A DNA stretch of 64,000 nucleotides from Bacteroides cellulosilyticus (GTDB taxonomy: Bacteria > Bacteroidota > Bacteroidia > Bacteroidales > Bacteroidaceae), in contig NZ_CP081903.1 of NCBI RefSeq assembly GCF_020091405.1, positions 1-64,000 on the forward strand. Reading direction: 5' to 3'. The notes under the pieces are model-generated. The model did not search any database. It was not told where the DNA came from and saw nothing but the letters and a program-made list of their open reading frames with translations. How positions within the stretch are numbered: the stretch's first letter is position 1; each line of letters opens with the position of its first letter. A program made the translations under genes and the position numbers. Positions 23,958 to 33,700 of this stretch are shown here, in pieces.

Positions 23958-24659
23958 TCAAGACTCCGGTTCCGGTGTAATCAACTTATATCCCTTTCCG
24001 TGGATATTGATGATTTCAATGGAAGGATCTTCTTTCAGATGCTTACGCAGCTTCGTGATATACACATCCATGCTACGTGCATTGAAGTAGTTATCATCAA
24101 TCCAGATGGTCTTCAAAGCAAAGTCACGCTGTAGGATTTCGTTAGCATGAGCGCAGAGCAAACCCAAGAGTTCAGACTCTTTCGTAGTCAGCTTCGTCTG
24201 CTTTTCAGGCGTTGACAGAATCTGTTTCTGTGTATCGAAAGTAAACATACCGATCTTATAGATATTACTCTCTTTGTTCTTCTTTCCACGTACACGTCTC
24301 AGGATTGCTTCAATTCTGAAAGTCAGCTCTTCCATGCTGAACGGCTTGGTGATGTAATCATCCGCACCGATTTTAAAGCCTTCCAGAATATCTTCTTTCA
24401 GTGTCTTTGCGGTCAAGAAGATGATAGGAATTTCGGCATTTGCAGCACGCACTTCCTGAGCCAAAGTGAAACCATCTTTCTTCGGCATCATCACGTCAAA
24501 CACACACAAGTCATATTTATTCTTCAGAAAAGCTTTGTATCCAGCTTCACCGTCGGGATACAACTCCGCAGAATAACCTTTTGCCTGTAAATATTCTCTT
24601 AAAAGCATGCCAAGATTTTCATCATCTTCGCACAATAAAATACGCAGTTTCTCGTCCAT
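23958..24659 (-). CDS. rprY: OmpR-family response regulator, RprY-like
   Basis: This is the DNA-binding partner of the adjacent kinase. The 233-residue product has a receiver domain: LLCEDDENLG acidic pocket, phosphoacceptor Asp in CVFDVMMPKKDG near residue 52, Thr in IFLTAKT and Lys in ITKPFSM. An OmpR/PhoB winged helix follows (LTTKESELLGLLCAHANE, MDVYITKLRKHLKED). A longer frame starts at 24707, inside rprX, but the ATG at 24659 (MDEKLRILLCEDD) lies 4 nt after the rprX stop and fits the family. Length and pairing match RprX/RprY of Bacteroides fragilis, first found through effects on outer-membrane proteins. The symbol is assigned by that resemblance. Confidence 0.9.
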   Translation of the reverse strand: MDEKLRILLCEDDENLGMLLREYLQAKGYSAELYPDGEAGYKAFLKNKYDLCVFDVMMPKKDGFTLAQEVRAANAEIPIIFLTAKTLKEDILEGFKIGADDYITKPFSMEELTFRIEAILRRVRGKKNKESNIYKIGMFTFDTQKQILSTPEKQTKLTTKESELLGLLCAHANEILQRDFALKTIWIDDNYFNARSMDVYITKLRKHLKEDPSIEIINIHGKGYKLITPEPES

Positions 24660-24663
24660 ATCA

Positions 24664-26205
24664 TTAATTTTTAAGTAAAGGTAATGCAATAATAAATTTA
24701 GTTCCAACGTTTAGTTCACTCTCTGCCCGGATGGTTCCCTTATGGTCCGTAATAATCTTTTTCACATAAGACAATCCTAATCCAAAGCCTTTCACATCGT
24801 GCAGATTACCTGTATGCACGCGGTAGAACTTTTCAAATATCTTTTTCAAATTTTCTTTCTTAATACCTATACCGTTATCCTGAATAGAAATCATCAGCTT
24901 TCCCGGTTCATTCCAGGTCTTCACTTTCAATTCCAAATCCGCATCCGGTCTCTTATACTTCACCGCGTTATCCATCAGATTGAAAATCACATTCGTAAGA
25001 TGCATTTCATCTGCAAAGATATTCGGGTCTGTTGCGTTCAGTTCCGACTCTATATTACCGTTATAACGCTCCACCTTTAAGGTGAATGTATTAATAACAC
25101 CTGTAATCAATTCATTAGCATCCAGTTCCTTCATTTTCAAAGTAGCCTTTTGCTTGTCGAACATCGACATCTGGAGCACCTTCTCCACCTGGAACCTCAA
25201 CCGTTTCGTCTCATCATTGATGACCGTCGATATATGCTGGAACATGGCAGGCGACTTACCCACTGCAGGGTCTTTCAACATCTGCGCCGCCAGTGAAATG
25301 GTCGATATCGGCGTTTTAAACTCATGCGTCATATTGTTGATAAAGTCATTCTTCATCTCCGTCAGTTTCTTCTGGCGGAACACGATATAAATCGTGAAGA
25401 TAAACGTAATCAGCAACACAAAGGTGAATATCATCGACGGTATCATAAAGTTGATCGAGTCGAAAATATAATCTCTTTTGCCCGGAAAATGTATCTTTAC
25501 GATACTCATACGGGCAGGTGGATCATTCAGGAACAAAGGCTGGGAGTAAGAATACTCGCTACCTTCATCGACATAGTCCGAACAACGGTATACTTCCCGT
25601 CCATCCCGGTCGATCACCTTAAAGTGATATCCCAGATCAATGCCATTATCTACCAAGCCCGACTTTAAGTACTGATCCAGATTCTTAAAGTTGATGCGTT
25701 CCTCAATCGGCTTGCTACTTGCCGTATATAACATCTGCAAGGCAACTTCATCCAACAAACCACGCTGGTACACATAACGTTCTTTCATTAAATCGATTTG
25801 TGTACGAGCTGTTTTAGGAATCGTCTTAGCGCCATGCTTACGCGAAATCATCGCTCTCGGCAGCTCTGACGGCTTATTTGTGATCGTCTGAAGTTCCATG
25901 GCCGAATACTTGGAACCATCCGGCGACGTCACCGTAAACCGTTGTGTTTGCACCAATGCCTGCCCTTGCTCAGTCAATTCCCACGCTCTCTTTTCTGCCT
26001 CAGAGATGTCTTCCCGCAACCAACGGGCAACCTCAGCGGACTCTACTTCTTTAGAAGCAGCCATCAGTCCACGCTTCACAGATTCATCAAATTGCTCGTT
26101 ACGCATCTTTACCATCTTCTCTATGTAGCTGATTTGCAGATACAAGAGGCTGAGGAAAGATAACCCCATAACGATACCTAATATCCATATTGTTGACTTC
26201 TTCAT
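24664..26205 (-). CDS. rprX: Sensor histidine kinase, RprX-like
   Basis: This is a membrane kinase that phosphorylates the adjacent regulator. The product is 513 residues. A first membrane helix lies near residues 5-25 (TIWILGIVMGLSFLSLLYLQ), then a periplasmic sensor region of about 220 residues, and a second helix near 255-278 (MIPSMIFTFVLLITFIFTIY). The dimerization/phosphoacceptor box follows (NNMTHEFKTPISTISLAAQM, His near 300). The ATPase motifs are NLMDNAVKYK, DNGIGIKKENL and GFGLGLSYVKKI. A GTG two codons upstream opens the frame, but the ATG at 26205 is preferred. Upstream to 26408 there is AT-rich DNA with only a weak -7-like TAAATTTG on the minus strand near 26344. Confidence 0.92.
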   Translation of the reverse strand: MKKSTIWILGIVMGLSFLSLLYLQISYIEKMVKMRNEQFDESVKRGLMAASKEVESAEVARWLREDISEAEKRAWELTEQGQALVQTQRFTVTSPDGSKYSAMELQTITNKPSELPRAMISRKHGAKTIPKTARTQIDLMKERYVYQRGLLDEVALQMLYTASSKPIEERINFKNLDQYLKSGLVDNGIDLGYHFKVIDRDGREVYRCSDYVDEGSEYSYSQPLFLNDPPARMSIVKIHFPGKRDYIFDSINFMIPSMIFTFVLLITFIFTIYIVFRQKKLTEMKNDFINNMTHEFKTPISTISLAAQMLKDPAVGKSPAMFQHISTVINDETKRLRFQVEKVLQMSMFDKQKATLKMKELDANELITGVINTFTLKVERYNGNIESELNATDPNIFADEMHLTNVIFNLMDNAVKYKRPDADLELKVKTWNEPGKLMISIQDNGIGIKKENLKKIFEKFYRVHTGNLHDVKGFGLGLSYVKKIITDHKGTIRAESELNVGTKFIIALPLLKN

Positions 26206-26408
26206 AGTCACAAAATTAACACTCCCTAATTAACACTCCTAACCTATTAACCTGATTTAACCGCAAGTTCTCGTAAATTAACCGAAAAGAGTTTTTTAAG
26301 TTGCATTACGAGCATTATAACAAATCAGCGTGTGTTTGGTTTGCAAATTTAATAAAAAATTAATCATTCTCGTTCACATTTACGCATGTTCTTAATCAGT
26401 GTTAATAA

Positions 26409-26447
26409 AAAAGCCATTACCCCTCGTTCTGAGGGAGTAACGGCTTT
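26409..26447 (-). terminator. Intrinsic terminator of the EF-G2-like gene
   Basis: AAAGCCaTTACcCCTC pairs with GAGGgaGTAAcGGCTTT around a 5-nt loop. It lies about 35 nt past the stop at 26481. Confidence 0.85.
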
Positions 26448-26480
26448 AACAAATTATAAAAACAGACGAAGTGAAGTCTT

Positions 26481-28637
26481 TTATTCTTCAGCTTGCTTAG
26501 CTTCGAACTCCTTAACCAACTTATCTTGTACATCACTTGGAACAAGTTCATAGCTGGCAAATTTCATGATAAACGAAGCACGTCCTCCTGTCAAAGAACT
26601 CAAGGCTGTGGAGTAAGATGCCATTTCCTTCAAAGGTACTTTAGCACTCAGCTTTTCATAACCGGCTTCACTACTCATACCCATAATCATGGCACGGCGT
26701 CCCTGCAAGTCACCCATCACATCACCCATTCTATCCGACGGAACAAATACTTCCACATCATAGATAGGTTCAAGGATCTTCGGTCCTGCATTCTTGAATG
26801 CTTCACTAAATGCATTACGACCGGCCAACATGAAGGAAATTTCATTAGAGTCTACCGGGTGCATCTTACCATCATACACGATAACACGTACATCACGAGC
26901 GTACGAACCGGTCAACGGTCCTTGTTCCATACGAGACATGATACCTTTCAGGATAGCCGGCATGAAACGCGCGTCAATAGAACCACCTACGATACTATTA
27001 ATAAATACCAATTTACCGCCCCATTCCAATGGGATTTCTTCGGTACCTTTCACGTTCATCTTAAACTCCTGCGCACCAAACTTATAAGTATCAGGCAACG
27101 GCATACCTTCGTAATAAGGTTCTACAATCAGATGCACCTCACCAAACTGGCCTGCACCACCCGATTGTTTCTTATGGCGATAGTCTGCACGAGCCGCCTT
27201 TGTAATGGTTTCACGATACGGAATTCTCGGTTCCTCATATTTGATTTGCAACTTTTCATTATTCTCCAAGCGCCATTTCAACGTACGCAAGTGGAACTCA
27301 CCCTGTCCGTGAACAATAGTCTGGCGCAATTCCTTGGACTGCTCTATCACCCAAGTCGGATCTTCCTCGCGCATACGGTTCAATATGGCCATCATCTTTT
27401 CCGTATCGGCCTCATTCACGGGTTTGATAGCACGGGAATATTTTGAATTGGGATATTTGACAAAGTTGAAACGGTTTTCAGTACCCTTACCATTCAGAGT
27501 ATTACCTGTATGCACATCTTTTAATTTCACAGTACAACCGATATCACCGGCCACCATTTCTTCCACCTTAATACGGTTGGCACCTGCACAGGCATAAATC
27601 TGAGCGATACGCTCTTTCGAACCACGGTCAGCATTCGTAAAGTCTTCACCTTCGTGCACTTTACCGCTCATAACCTTGAAGTATTGAACGTCACCGATAT
27701 GAGGTTCAACAGCGGTCTTGAAGAAATAGAGAGAAGTAGGTCCATTCGGATCCGGTTCCACAACCTCGCCACGGGTATTGTGTACGGGCGGCATCTCGTT
27801 TACAAACGGAACCACATTACCCAGGAATTCCATCAAACGACGCACACCCATATCTTTACCTGCACAAACACAGAATACGGGGAACATGCCACGTGAAGCC
27901 AAACCTTTACGGATACCCTCGCGCATTTCGTCTTCTGTCAGTGAATCCTGTTCAAAGAATTTCTCCATCAGGCTTTCATCGTGTTCAGCAGCAGCTTCTA
28001 CCAATGCTTTATGCAGTTCGGTTGCTTTTTCCAATTCCTCTGCAGGAACATCTTCAATGGTGGGTGCACCACCTTCGGGGCCCCACGAATATTTTTTCAT
28101 CAAAAGTACATCAATCAACGAATTAAAGTTCGGTCCGGTAGCCAACGGATATTGTACGGGAACTACCTTCGAACCATAAGCAGACCTCAACTGCTCCAGT
28201 ACCATATCATAATCACACTTCTCATGGTCAAGTTGGTTCACCAGGAAAATCACCGGTTTACCTAACTTTTCTGTATATCGGAAATGATTTTGGGTACCCA
28301 CTTCAGGACCATATTGGCCATTCAGAAGCAATATTGCAGTATCAGTAACATTGAGTGCTGTCATGGCAGCTCCAACAAAGTCATCACTTCCCGGACAGTC
28401 TATAATATTAAGTTTCTTACCGTTCCACTCCACATGGAAAACGGTGGAAAACACAGAATAGCCATATTCTTGCTCCACCGGGAAGTAATCGCTGACTGTA
28501 TTCTTGGCAGTAATTCTGCCGCGACGTTTTATAATACCACTCTCAAAGAGCAGCGCTTCTGTGAGAGTGGTTTTACCCGAGCCATCATTGCCAAGCAGGG
28601 CAATGTTCTTAATTTCATTCGTCTGATATACTTTCAT
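26481..28637 (-). CDS. Elongation factor G paralogue (EF-G2 type) with altered GTPase motifs
   Basis: This is a translation factor of the EF-G fold with 718 residues and all five domains. The nucleotide-binding motifs differ from canonical EF-G. The P-loop is GNDGSGKT. The G3 motif is DCPGSDDF, where canonical EF-G has DTPGH, so the catalytic His is Ser. The G4 motif is NQLD rather than NKMD. These changes match the known Bacteroides EF-G2 (BT2167 in B. thetaiotaomicron), reported to promote translocation without GTP hydrolysis, to depend on the regulator Cur and to be needed for gut fitness. A 6-bp hairpin (28667-28682) lies in the leader. The main fusA gene is not in this window. Function here is inferred from motif identity with that group. 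Confidence 0.93.
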   Translation of the reverse strand: MKVYQTNEIKNIALLGNDGSGKTTLTEALLFESGIIKRRGRITAKNTVSDYFPVEQEYGYSVFSTVFHVEWNGKKLNIIDCPGSDDFVGAAMTALNVTDTAILLLNGQYGPEVGTQNHFRYTEKLGKPVIFLVNQLDHEKCDYDMVLEQLRSAYGSKVVPVQYPLATGPNFNSLIDVLLMKKYSWGPEGGAPTIEDVPAEELEKATELHKALVEAAAEHDESLMEKFFEQDSLTEDEMREGIRKGLASRGMFPVFCVCAGKDMGVRRLMEFLGNVVPFVNEMPPVHNTRGEVVEPDPNGPTSLYFFKTAVEPHIGDVQYFKVMSGKVHEGEDFTNADRGSKERIAQIYACAGANRIKVEEMVAGDIGCTVKLKDVHTGNTLNGKGTENRFNFVKYPNSKYSRAIKPVNEADTEKMMAILNRMREEDPTWVIEQSKELRQTIVHGQGEFHLRTLKWRLENNEKLQIKYEEPRIPYRETITKAARADYRHKKQSGGAGQFGEVHLIVEPYYEGMPLPDTYKFGAQEFKMNVKGTEEIPLEWGGKLVFINSIVGGSIDARFMPAILKGIMSRMEQGPLTGSYARDVRVIVYDGKMHPVDSNEISFMLAGRNAFSEAFKNAGPKILEPIYDVEVFVPSDRMGDVMGDLQGRRAMIMGMSSEAGYEKLSAKVPLKEMASYSTALSSLTGGRASFIMKFASYELVPSDVQDKLVKEFEAKQAEE

Positions 28638-28741
28638 GATATATAAGATTTAAAATGAATAACTCAGTATGCCTTCGCATACCCTTAATTTTTGTGAGGC
28701 GCAAATTATGAATTTATCAAAAGAAAAGCAATAAATCGACG

Positions 28742-28768
28742 GTGTTACTAAACTATGTTATGTAACAC
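28742..28768. promoter_or_regulatory. Inverted repeat in the divergent promoter region, possible operator
   Basis: GTGTTAC (28742-28748) and GTAACAC (28762-28768) are a perfect 7-bp inverted pair spaced by 13 nt. They lie between the EF-G2-like gene and the divergent amidotransferase lipoprotein, and could be a dimeric regulator site for either. Confidence 0.35.
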
Positions 28769-28831
28769 ATCACGACTAACAGAAAGATTTTCTTAACTTT
28801 ACAGCGTAAATCACTAATCTTTAAACTTACA

Positions 28832-29632
28832 ATGAAAGCACTGCTATCCGTCACCACGCTGTTGATTCTTCTATTGTTCAGCGGATGCCAATCCAATGGT
28901 GCCTCGCACAGGCAACGGCCATTGATCGGCATATCCTGCTCCCACCCCAATGATTATTCGACTGCCCGAATGACTTACACAGAATCTGTGATACAAGCCG
29001 GAGGTACCCCGATGCTCATCCCTATCACAACGGACAGTACGGTGTTGGCGGATATCGTCAGCCGGCTGGATGCAATTATATTAATAGGAGGGGCTGACAT
29101 TCACCCTTCTTATTATAATGAAGAACCTATCGAGCAACTGGGGGAGGTTGATTCGCTACGCGATGTTTACGACATCGCCCTGATTCGTCTTGCAGCACAG
29201 CGCAATGTACCGATGTTAGGCATCTGTAGGGGTGAGCAATTGATAAATGTAGCGTTCGGCGGGACACTCTATCAGGACATACCGGCACAATACCCGGACA
29301 CTACCGTACGACATAATCAAAAAGAACCGAGCAGCGTGCCCACGCATACGGTTCATCTCCTGCAAGGCTCCACGATAGCTCAGATTACGGGGCAAACGGA
29401 GCTTTTCACAAATACGCATCATCACCAGGCGGTGAAGCTGGCAGCACCCGGTTTCCGCATCACGGCATGGGCCACGGATAGTATTCCTGAAGCCATTGAA
29501 AATATCAATGGAAAGCCCATTTGGGGAGTACAGTTCCACCCGGAAGCATTAACAATGGCAGGCGACAGTATATCTGCCAGATTCTTCCACTTTCTGGTTG
29601 ATAAAGCGGCGGCATTTCGAAGGAGTAAATAA
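28832..29632 (+). CDS. Class-I glutamine amidotransferase lipoprotein (peptidase C26 / PuuD-like)
   Basis: The family hydrolyses gamma-glutamyl amide bonds. The 266-residue product has a lipoprotein signal (LLILLLFSGCQSN), unusual for a PuuD-like enzyme, which is normally cytoplasmic. The catalytic triad is visible: Cys in MLGICRGEQLINVAFGG near residue 132, His in WGVQFHPE near 235, and the Glu of that same motif. IGISCSHPND near residue 30 starts the core fold. Gamma-glutamyl peptides or polyglutamate-like compounds in the periplasm are possible substrates, but this is a guess. A weak -7-like TAACTTTA lies at 28794-28801. A 22-nt-period repeat array starts 45 nt after the stop. Confidence 0.88.
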   Translation: MKALLSVTTLLILLLFSGCQSNGASHRQRPLIGISCSHPNDYSTARMTYTESVIQAGGTPMLIPITTDSTVLADIVSRLDAIILIGGADIHPSYYNEEPIEQLGEVDSLRDVYDIALIRLAAQRNVPMLGICRGEQLINVAFGGTLYQDIPAQYPDTTVRHNQKEPSSVPTHTVHLLQGSTIAQITGQTELFTNTHHHQAVKLAAPGFRITAWATDSIPEAIENINGKPIWGVQFHPEALTMAGDSISARFFHFLVDKAAAFRRSK

Positions 29633-29676
29633 ACCCGGTGCCTACTCATCCCGAAAGGCATAGGCAAGGCACTTTT

Positions 29677-29786
29677 GTTTCTCAGTTAAGGCACTCTTGT
29701 TTCTCAGGCAAGAAACTCTTGTTTCAATGGGAAGAAATCTTTGTTTCTTAGGCAAGGCAATTTTGTTTCAGTTGAAAGAAACAAAA
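29677..29786. repeat. Second array with 22-nt period and GTTTC phase
   Basis: GTTTC begins at 29677, 29699, 29721, 29743 and 29765, each exactly 22 nt apart. In the best unit (29699) it is followed 13 nt later by GAAAC and a 4-nt linker, the same layout as the array at 8455. Other units have GGCAC, GAAAT or GGCAA in the second arm. The internal sequence (tcaggcaa type) differs from the first array. The rest of the 303-nt gap holds a terminator-like hairpin and AT-rich DNA. Confidence 0.8.
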
Positions 29787-29840
29787 TGAAACAAACGAGA
29801 GCCTGACAAAGCTAAAGTATCTCTCCTCCTAATCACAAGA

Positions 29841-29876
29841 AAGGGCGCAATCTTACGACTACACCCTTACTTTTTT
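29841..29876. terminator. Terminator-like hairpin between convergent genes
   Basis: 29841-29852 and 29857-29868 form a 12-bp stem with a 4-nt loop. It is fully paired only in minus-strand RNA, where three positions are G-U pairs. In plus-strand RNA the same three positions are C-A mismatches, yet the T run lies on the plus side. Confidence 0.55.
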
Positions 29877-29935
29877 ATCAATAGACTTATTTTCATAAGA
29901 TGAGACTATAATTATAATATAGGTACGCGCGTGTA

Positions 29936-30553
29936 TCATATATAATCCAACTTAATCACGATCACCCTTATATCCTGATCTTCCTTATCCGTAGCTATCT
30001 TTGCAATATGCCAGTCGGACGGGAAGAACAAGAAAAACTCACCGGGAACAGAGTCGATAAAGGTAGTTTTTTCCGGATCAAAATCATAGTGAATAACATC
30101 TCTCTTCTCACTATATTCGCAATTAGCCTTTGAAGACTCATGATCCAGCAATGCAAAACGTTCCGTTCCTTTCACCACATACTGCAAATCTATATGTTTC
30201 CGGTGTGATTCGGATGTCCGCTTCTCTAACGGTTCATTCTTACTATCTTCAACAGAAACCACAAGTGACGTTCCTTCTATCGGATGTTTTCCCTTCTCGA
30301 TAGTAGTCAGGTCGTGCGACGCCAACCAGCGAAAAGCCGCCTTCCATTGTTCCGGATTCGCTTCGTACTGCGCTTTGAATTCCGCTAAATTCGTAGAAGA
30401 ATGGGGCTTCGCCTTCAAACCTTCACTCCAGACTTTCGATTTTACCCATTTTTCAGGCGAGATACTTTTTACTTTCTTGCCACTTTGAGCAGAAACAGAC
30501 AGACAAACCGCAAGCATACAGGCAGTTGCCAATAACCATTGTAAGTGTTTCAT
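29936..30553 (-). CDS. Secreted YhcH/YjgK/YiaL-family protein
   Basis: The family is a cupin-like fold found in sugar-acid and sialic-acid operons and in EbgC, the small subunit of evolved beta-galactosidase. The 205-residue product has a signal peptide (LLATACMLAVCLSVSAQ). An insertion precedes the family core: KGKHPIEGTSLVVSVED, HRKHIDLQYVVKGTE, and the metal-site region FFLFFPSDWHIAKI. The His, Glu and Asp residues of the core are present. It is divergent from the GH43-GH35 fusion gene, so it probably belongs to the polysaccharide locus, processing or sensing released sugars in the periplasm; that is inference. Confidence 0.85.
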   Translation of the reverse strand: MKHLQWLLATACMLAVCLSVSAQSGKKVKSISPEKWVKSKVWSEGLKAKPHSSTNLAEFKAQYEANPEQWKAAFRWLASHDLTTIEKGKHPIEGTSLVVSVEDSKNEPLEKRTSESHRKHIDLQYVVKGTERFALLDHESSKANCEYSEKRDVIHYDFDPEKTTFIDSVPGEFFLFFPSDWHIAKIATDKEDQDIRVIVIKLDYI

Positions 30554-30586
30554 GTTAATGTTTTCTATAATTTCGTTTACTGACTA

Positions 30587-30594
30587 CAAAGATA
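30587..30594 (-). promoter_or_regulatory. Bacteroides -7 element for the YhcH-type gene
   Basis: TATCTTTG on the minus strand matches the consensus about 35 nt before the ATG. Confidence 0.45.
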
Positions 30595-30675
30595 TAAATT
30601 ATAAATCGTATTAAATTGAAACATCTGTCTACCTATATTGAATTATTTGTGGAACATTAAATGAGAAGTCGTTCT

Positions 30676-30683
30676 TATCTTTG
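30676..30683 (+). promoter_or_regulatory. Bacteroides -7 element for the GH43-GH35 fusion gene
   Basis: TATCTTTG then CAACAG matches the consensus. A TTTG lies 26 nt upstream, wider than usual. Confidence 0.5.
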
Positions 30684-30726
30684 CAACAGAAATTAATTCG
30701 TAAACTAACAATAATCCATTCAAATC

Positions 30727-33700
30727 ATGAGAAACATTTTCTGGAGTATGACATTAGTTGTTGCCTGTTTATTTGGAGCTGCTACAGCGCAAGCCCAAAA
30801 ACAAGTAACCGCCAACAATGCCATCGTGCCGGGTGAAGTATGGAACGACACCGACGGTAACCCCATCAATGCACATGGTGGCGGTATCCTCTACCATGAA
30901 GGAACGTACTACTGGTACGGTGAGTACAAAAAAGGTAAAACCATCCTGCCCGAATGGGCCACATGGGAGTGTTACCGCACGGATGTAACCGGCGTGAGCT
31001 GCTATTCATCCAAAGACCTGCTGAACTGGAAGTTCGAAGGCATCGTGCTTCCCGCAGTAAAGGACGACCAAGGCCACGACCTGCACACCAGCAAGGTACT
31101 GGAACGTCCGAAGGTGATTTATAACCCAAAAACCAAGAAATTCGTGATGTGGGCACACGTGGAAAGTGCCGACTACAGCAAAGCCTGCGCCGGAGTAGCC
31201 GTCAGTGACTCCCCTACCGGAGAATTCACCTATCTGGGCAGCTTCCGTCCTAACAATGCCATGAGCCGCGACCAAACCGTATTCGTGGATGACGACGGCC
31301 GCGCTTATCATTTCTACTCTTCCGAAAACAACGCCACACTGTACATCAGCGAGTTGACAGACGACTATCAGAGACCGAGCGGACGCTATACCCGTAACTT
31401 CGTCAAGGAAAGCCGCGAAGCCCCCGCCGTCTTCAAACGTAACGGAAAATACTACATGCTCTCTTCCGGCTGTACCGGGTGGGATCCGAACCAGGCAGAA
31501 CTGGCTGTAGCTGATTCCATTATGGGTGAATGGAAAACAATAGGCAATCCTTGTACCGGAACAGATGCCGACAAGACTTTCTATGCTCAAAGCACTTACG
31601 TGCAGAAAGTTATGGGCAAGAAAGACATGTACATTGCCATGTTCGACCGCTGGAATAAGAAAGACCTGGAAAACTCACGTTATGTATGGCTTCCTTTCTC
31701 CTTCGAAGGTGATAAAATCACCATTCCCTGGCGTGACAAATGGAGCTTCGACAATTTCGAAAATCAAGGCCGTTTTGAAGCCGGCAAAGGAACTTTCCTG
31801 CTAAATGGCAAACCATTTGTAGTTAAAGCCGCCGAACTGCACTACCCGCGCATCCCGAAACCTTATTGGGACCAACGCATCAAGTTGTGCAAAGCACTGG
31901 GTATGAACACTGTCTGCCTCTATGTATTCTGGAACTCTCACGAACCGCAACCCGGCGTATATGACTTTACGGAGCAAAACGACCTGGCTGAATTCTGCCG
32001 TCTGTGCCAGCAAAATGATATGTATGTCATCCTCCGCCCCGGACCGTATGTTTGTGCCGAGTGGGAAATGGGTGGTCTGCCGTGGTGGCTGCTTAAGAAA
32101 AAGGATGTGCGTCTGCGCGAATCCGATCCTTACTTCATAGAACGTGTAGCTCTGTTCGAAGAAGCCGTTGCCAAGCAAGTGAAAGACCTGACGATTGCCA
32201 ATGGCGGCCCCATCATCATGGTACAGGTAGAAAACGAATATGGATCTTACGGAGAAGATAAGGGGTATGTATCCCAAATCAGAGACATCGTACGTGCCAA
32301 CTTCGGAAATGACATCGCTCTGTTCCAATGCGACTGGGCTTCTAACTTCACCCTGAACGGACTCGATGACCTGATCTGGACCATGAACTTCGGTACAGGC
32401 GCCAACGTCGACCAGCAATTTGCCAAACTGAAACAGCTTCGTCCCAACAGCCCTCTGATGTGTTCTGAATTTTGGAGCGGTTGGTTCGACAAATGGGGTG
32501 CCAACCACGAAACGCGTCCTGCTGCTGATATGATCAAAGGTATCGACGATATGTTATCAAGAGGCATTTCATTCAGCCTGTATATGACACATGGAGGTAC
32601 GAACTGGGGACACTGGGCAGGCGCCAACTCTCCCGGCTTTGCACCCGATGTGACGTCTTACGATTACGATGCGCCTATCAGTGAATCCGGTCAGACAACT
32701 CCTAAGTATTGGGCGTTGAGAGAAGCCATGGCGAAATACATGGATGGTGAGAAACAGGCGAAAGTACCTGCACTGATCAAACCTATCAGCATCCCTGCTT
32801 TCAGATTCACAGAAATGGCACCACTGTTCGAGAACCTGCCCGCAGCAAAGAAGGATGAAAACATCCGCACCATGGAAGAATATAACCAAGGCTTCGGAAG
32901 CATCCTCTACCGCACTACCCTGCCTGAATTGAAATCACCCGCTACCCTCACAGTAAACGATGCGCACGACTATGCTCAGGTATTCGTAGACGGGAAATAC
33001 ATCGGCAAGCTCGACAGAAGAAACGGTGAAAAGCAATTGGTACTCCCCGCCTGCGTCAAAGGCTCCAGACTTGATATTCTGGTAGAAGCCATGGGCCGCA
33101 TCAACTTCGGACGTGCCATCAAAGACTTCAAAGGAATCACGAAAAACGTAGAACTTTCTATGGACATCAACGGATATCCTTTCGTTTGCGACCTGAAGAA
33201 CTGGGAAGTTTTCAACATTGAAGATACCTATGAATTCTATCAGGGCATGAAGTTCCAGCCGATAGAGTCATTGACAGACCGCCTCGGACAACGTATTCCG
33301 GGTGTTTACCGTGCTAAATTCCAGGTGAAGAAACCGAGCGATACTTTCCTGAACTTCGAAACATGGGGCAAAGGACTGGTTTATGTGAACGGTTATGCAT
33401 TAGGCCGTATCTGGGAGATCGGTCCTCAGCAGACTCTTTATGTACCGGGATGCTGGTTGAAGAAAGGTGAGAATGAAATCGTAGTTTTCGATATCGTAGG
33501 TCCTAAAGAAGCTAAGTCCGAAGGTTTAAGTGAACCGCTCCTTGACCAGCTGCTTGTACAGAAACCCTTGACACATCGCAATGAAGGCGAAAACCTGAAC
33601 TTGTCAGGTGAAAAGCCTGTATTCACGGGAAGTTTCAAACCGGGTAACGGCTGGCAGGAAGTTAAATTCAACAAACCGGTCACCGGACGCTATGTTTGCA

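Noticed and set aside
26493..27446. 317-codon open frame on the plus strand, antisense to the EF-G2-like gene
   Set aside because: It lies wholly inside a certain gene on the other strand, has no promoter element and shows no recognisable protein features.
31801..32508. 235-codon open frame antisense to the GH35 region
   Set aside because: It overlaps the catalytic core of a clear enzyme gene and has no independent support.
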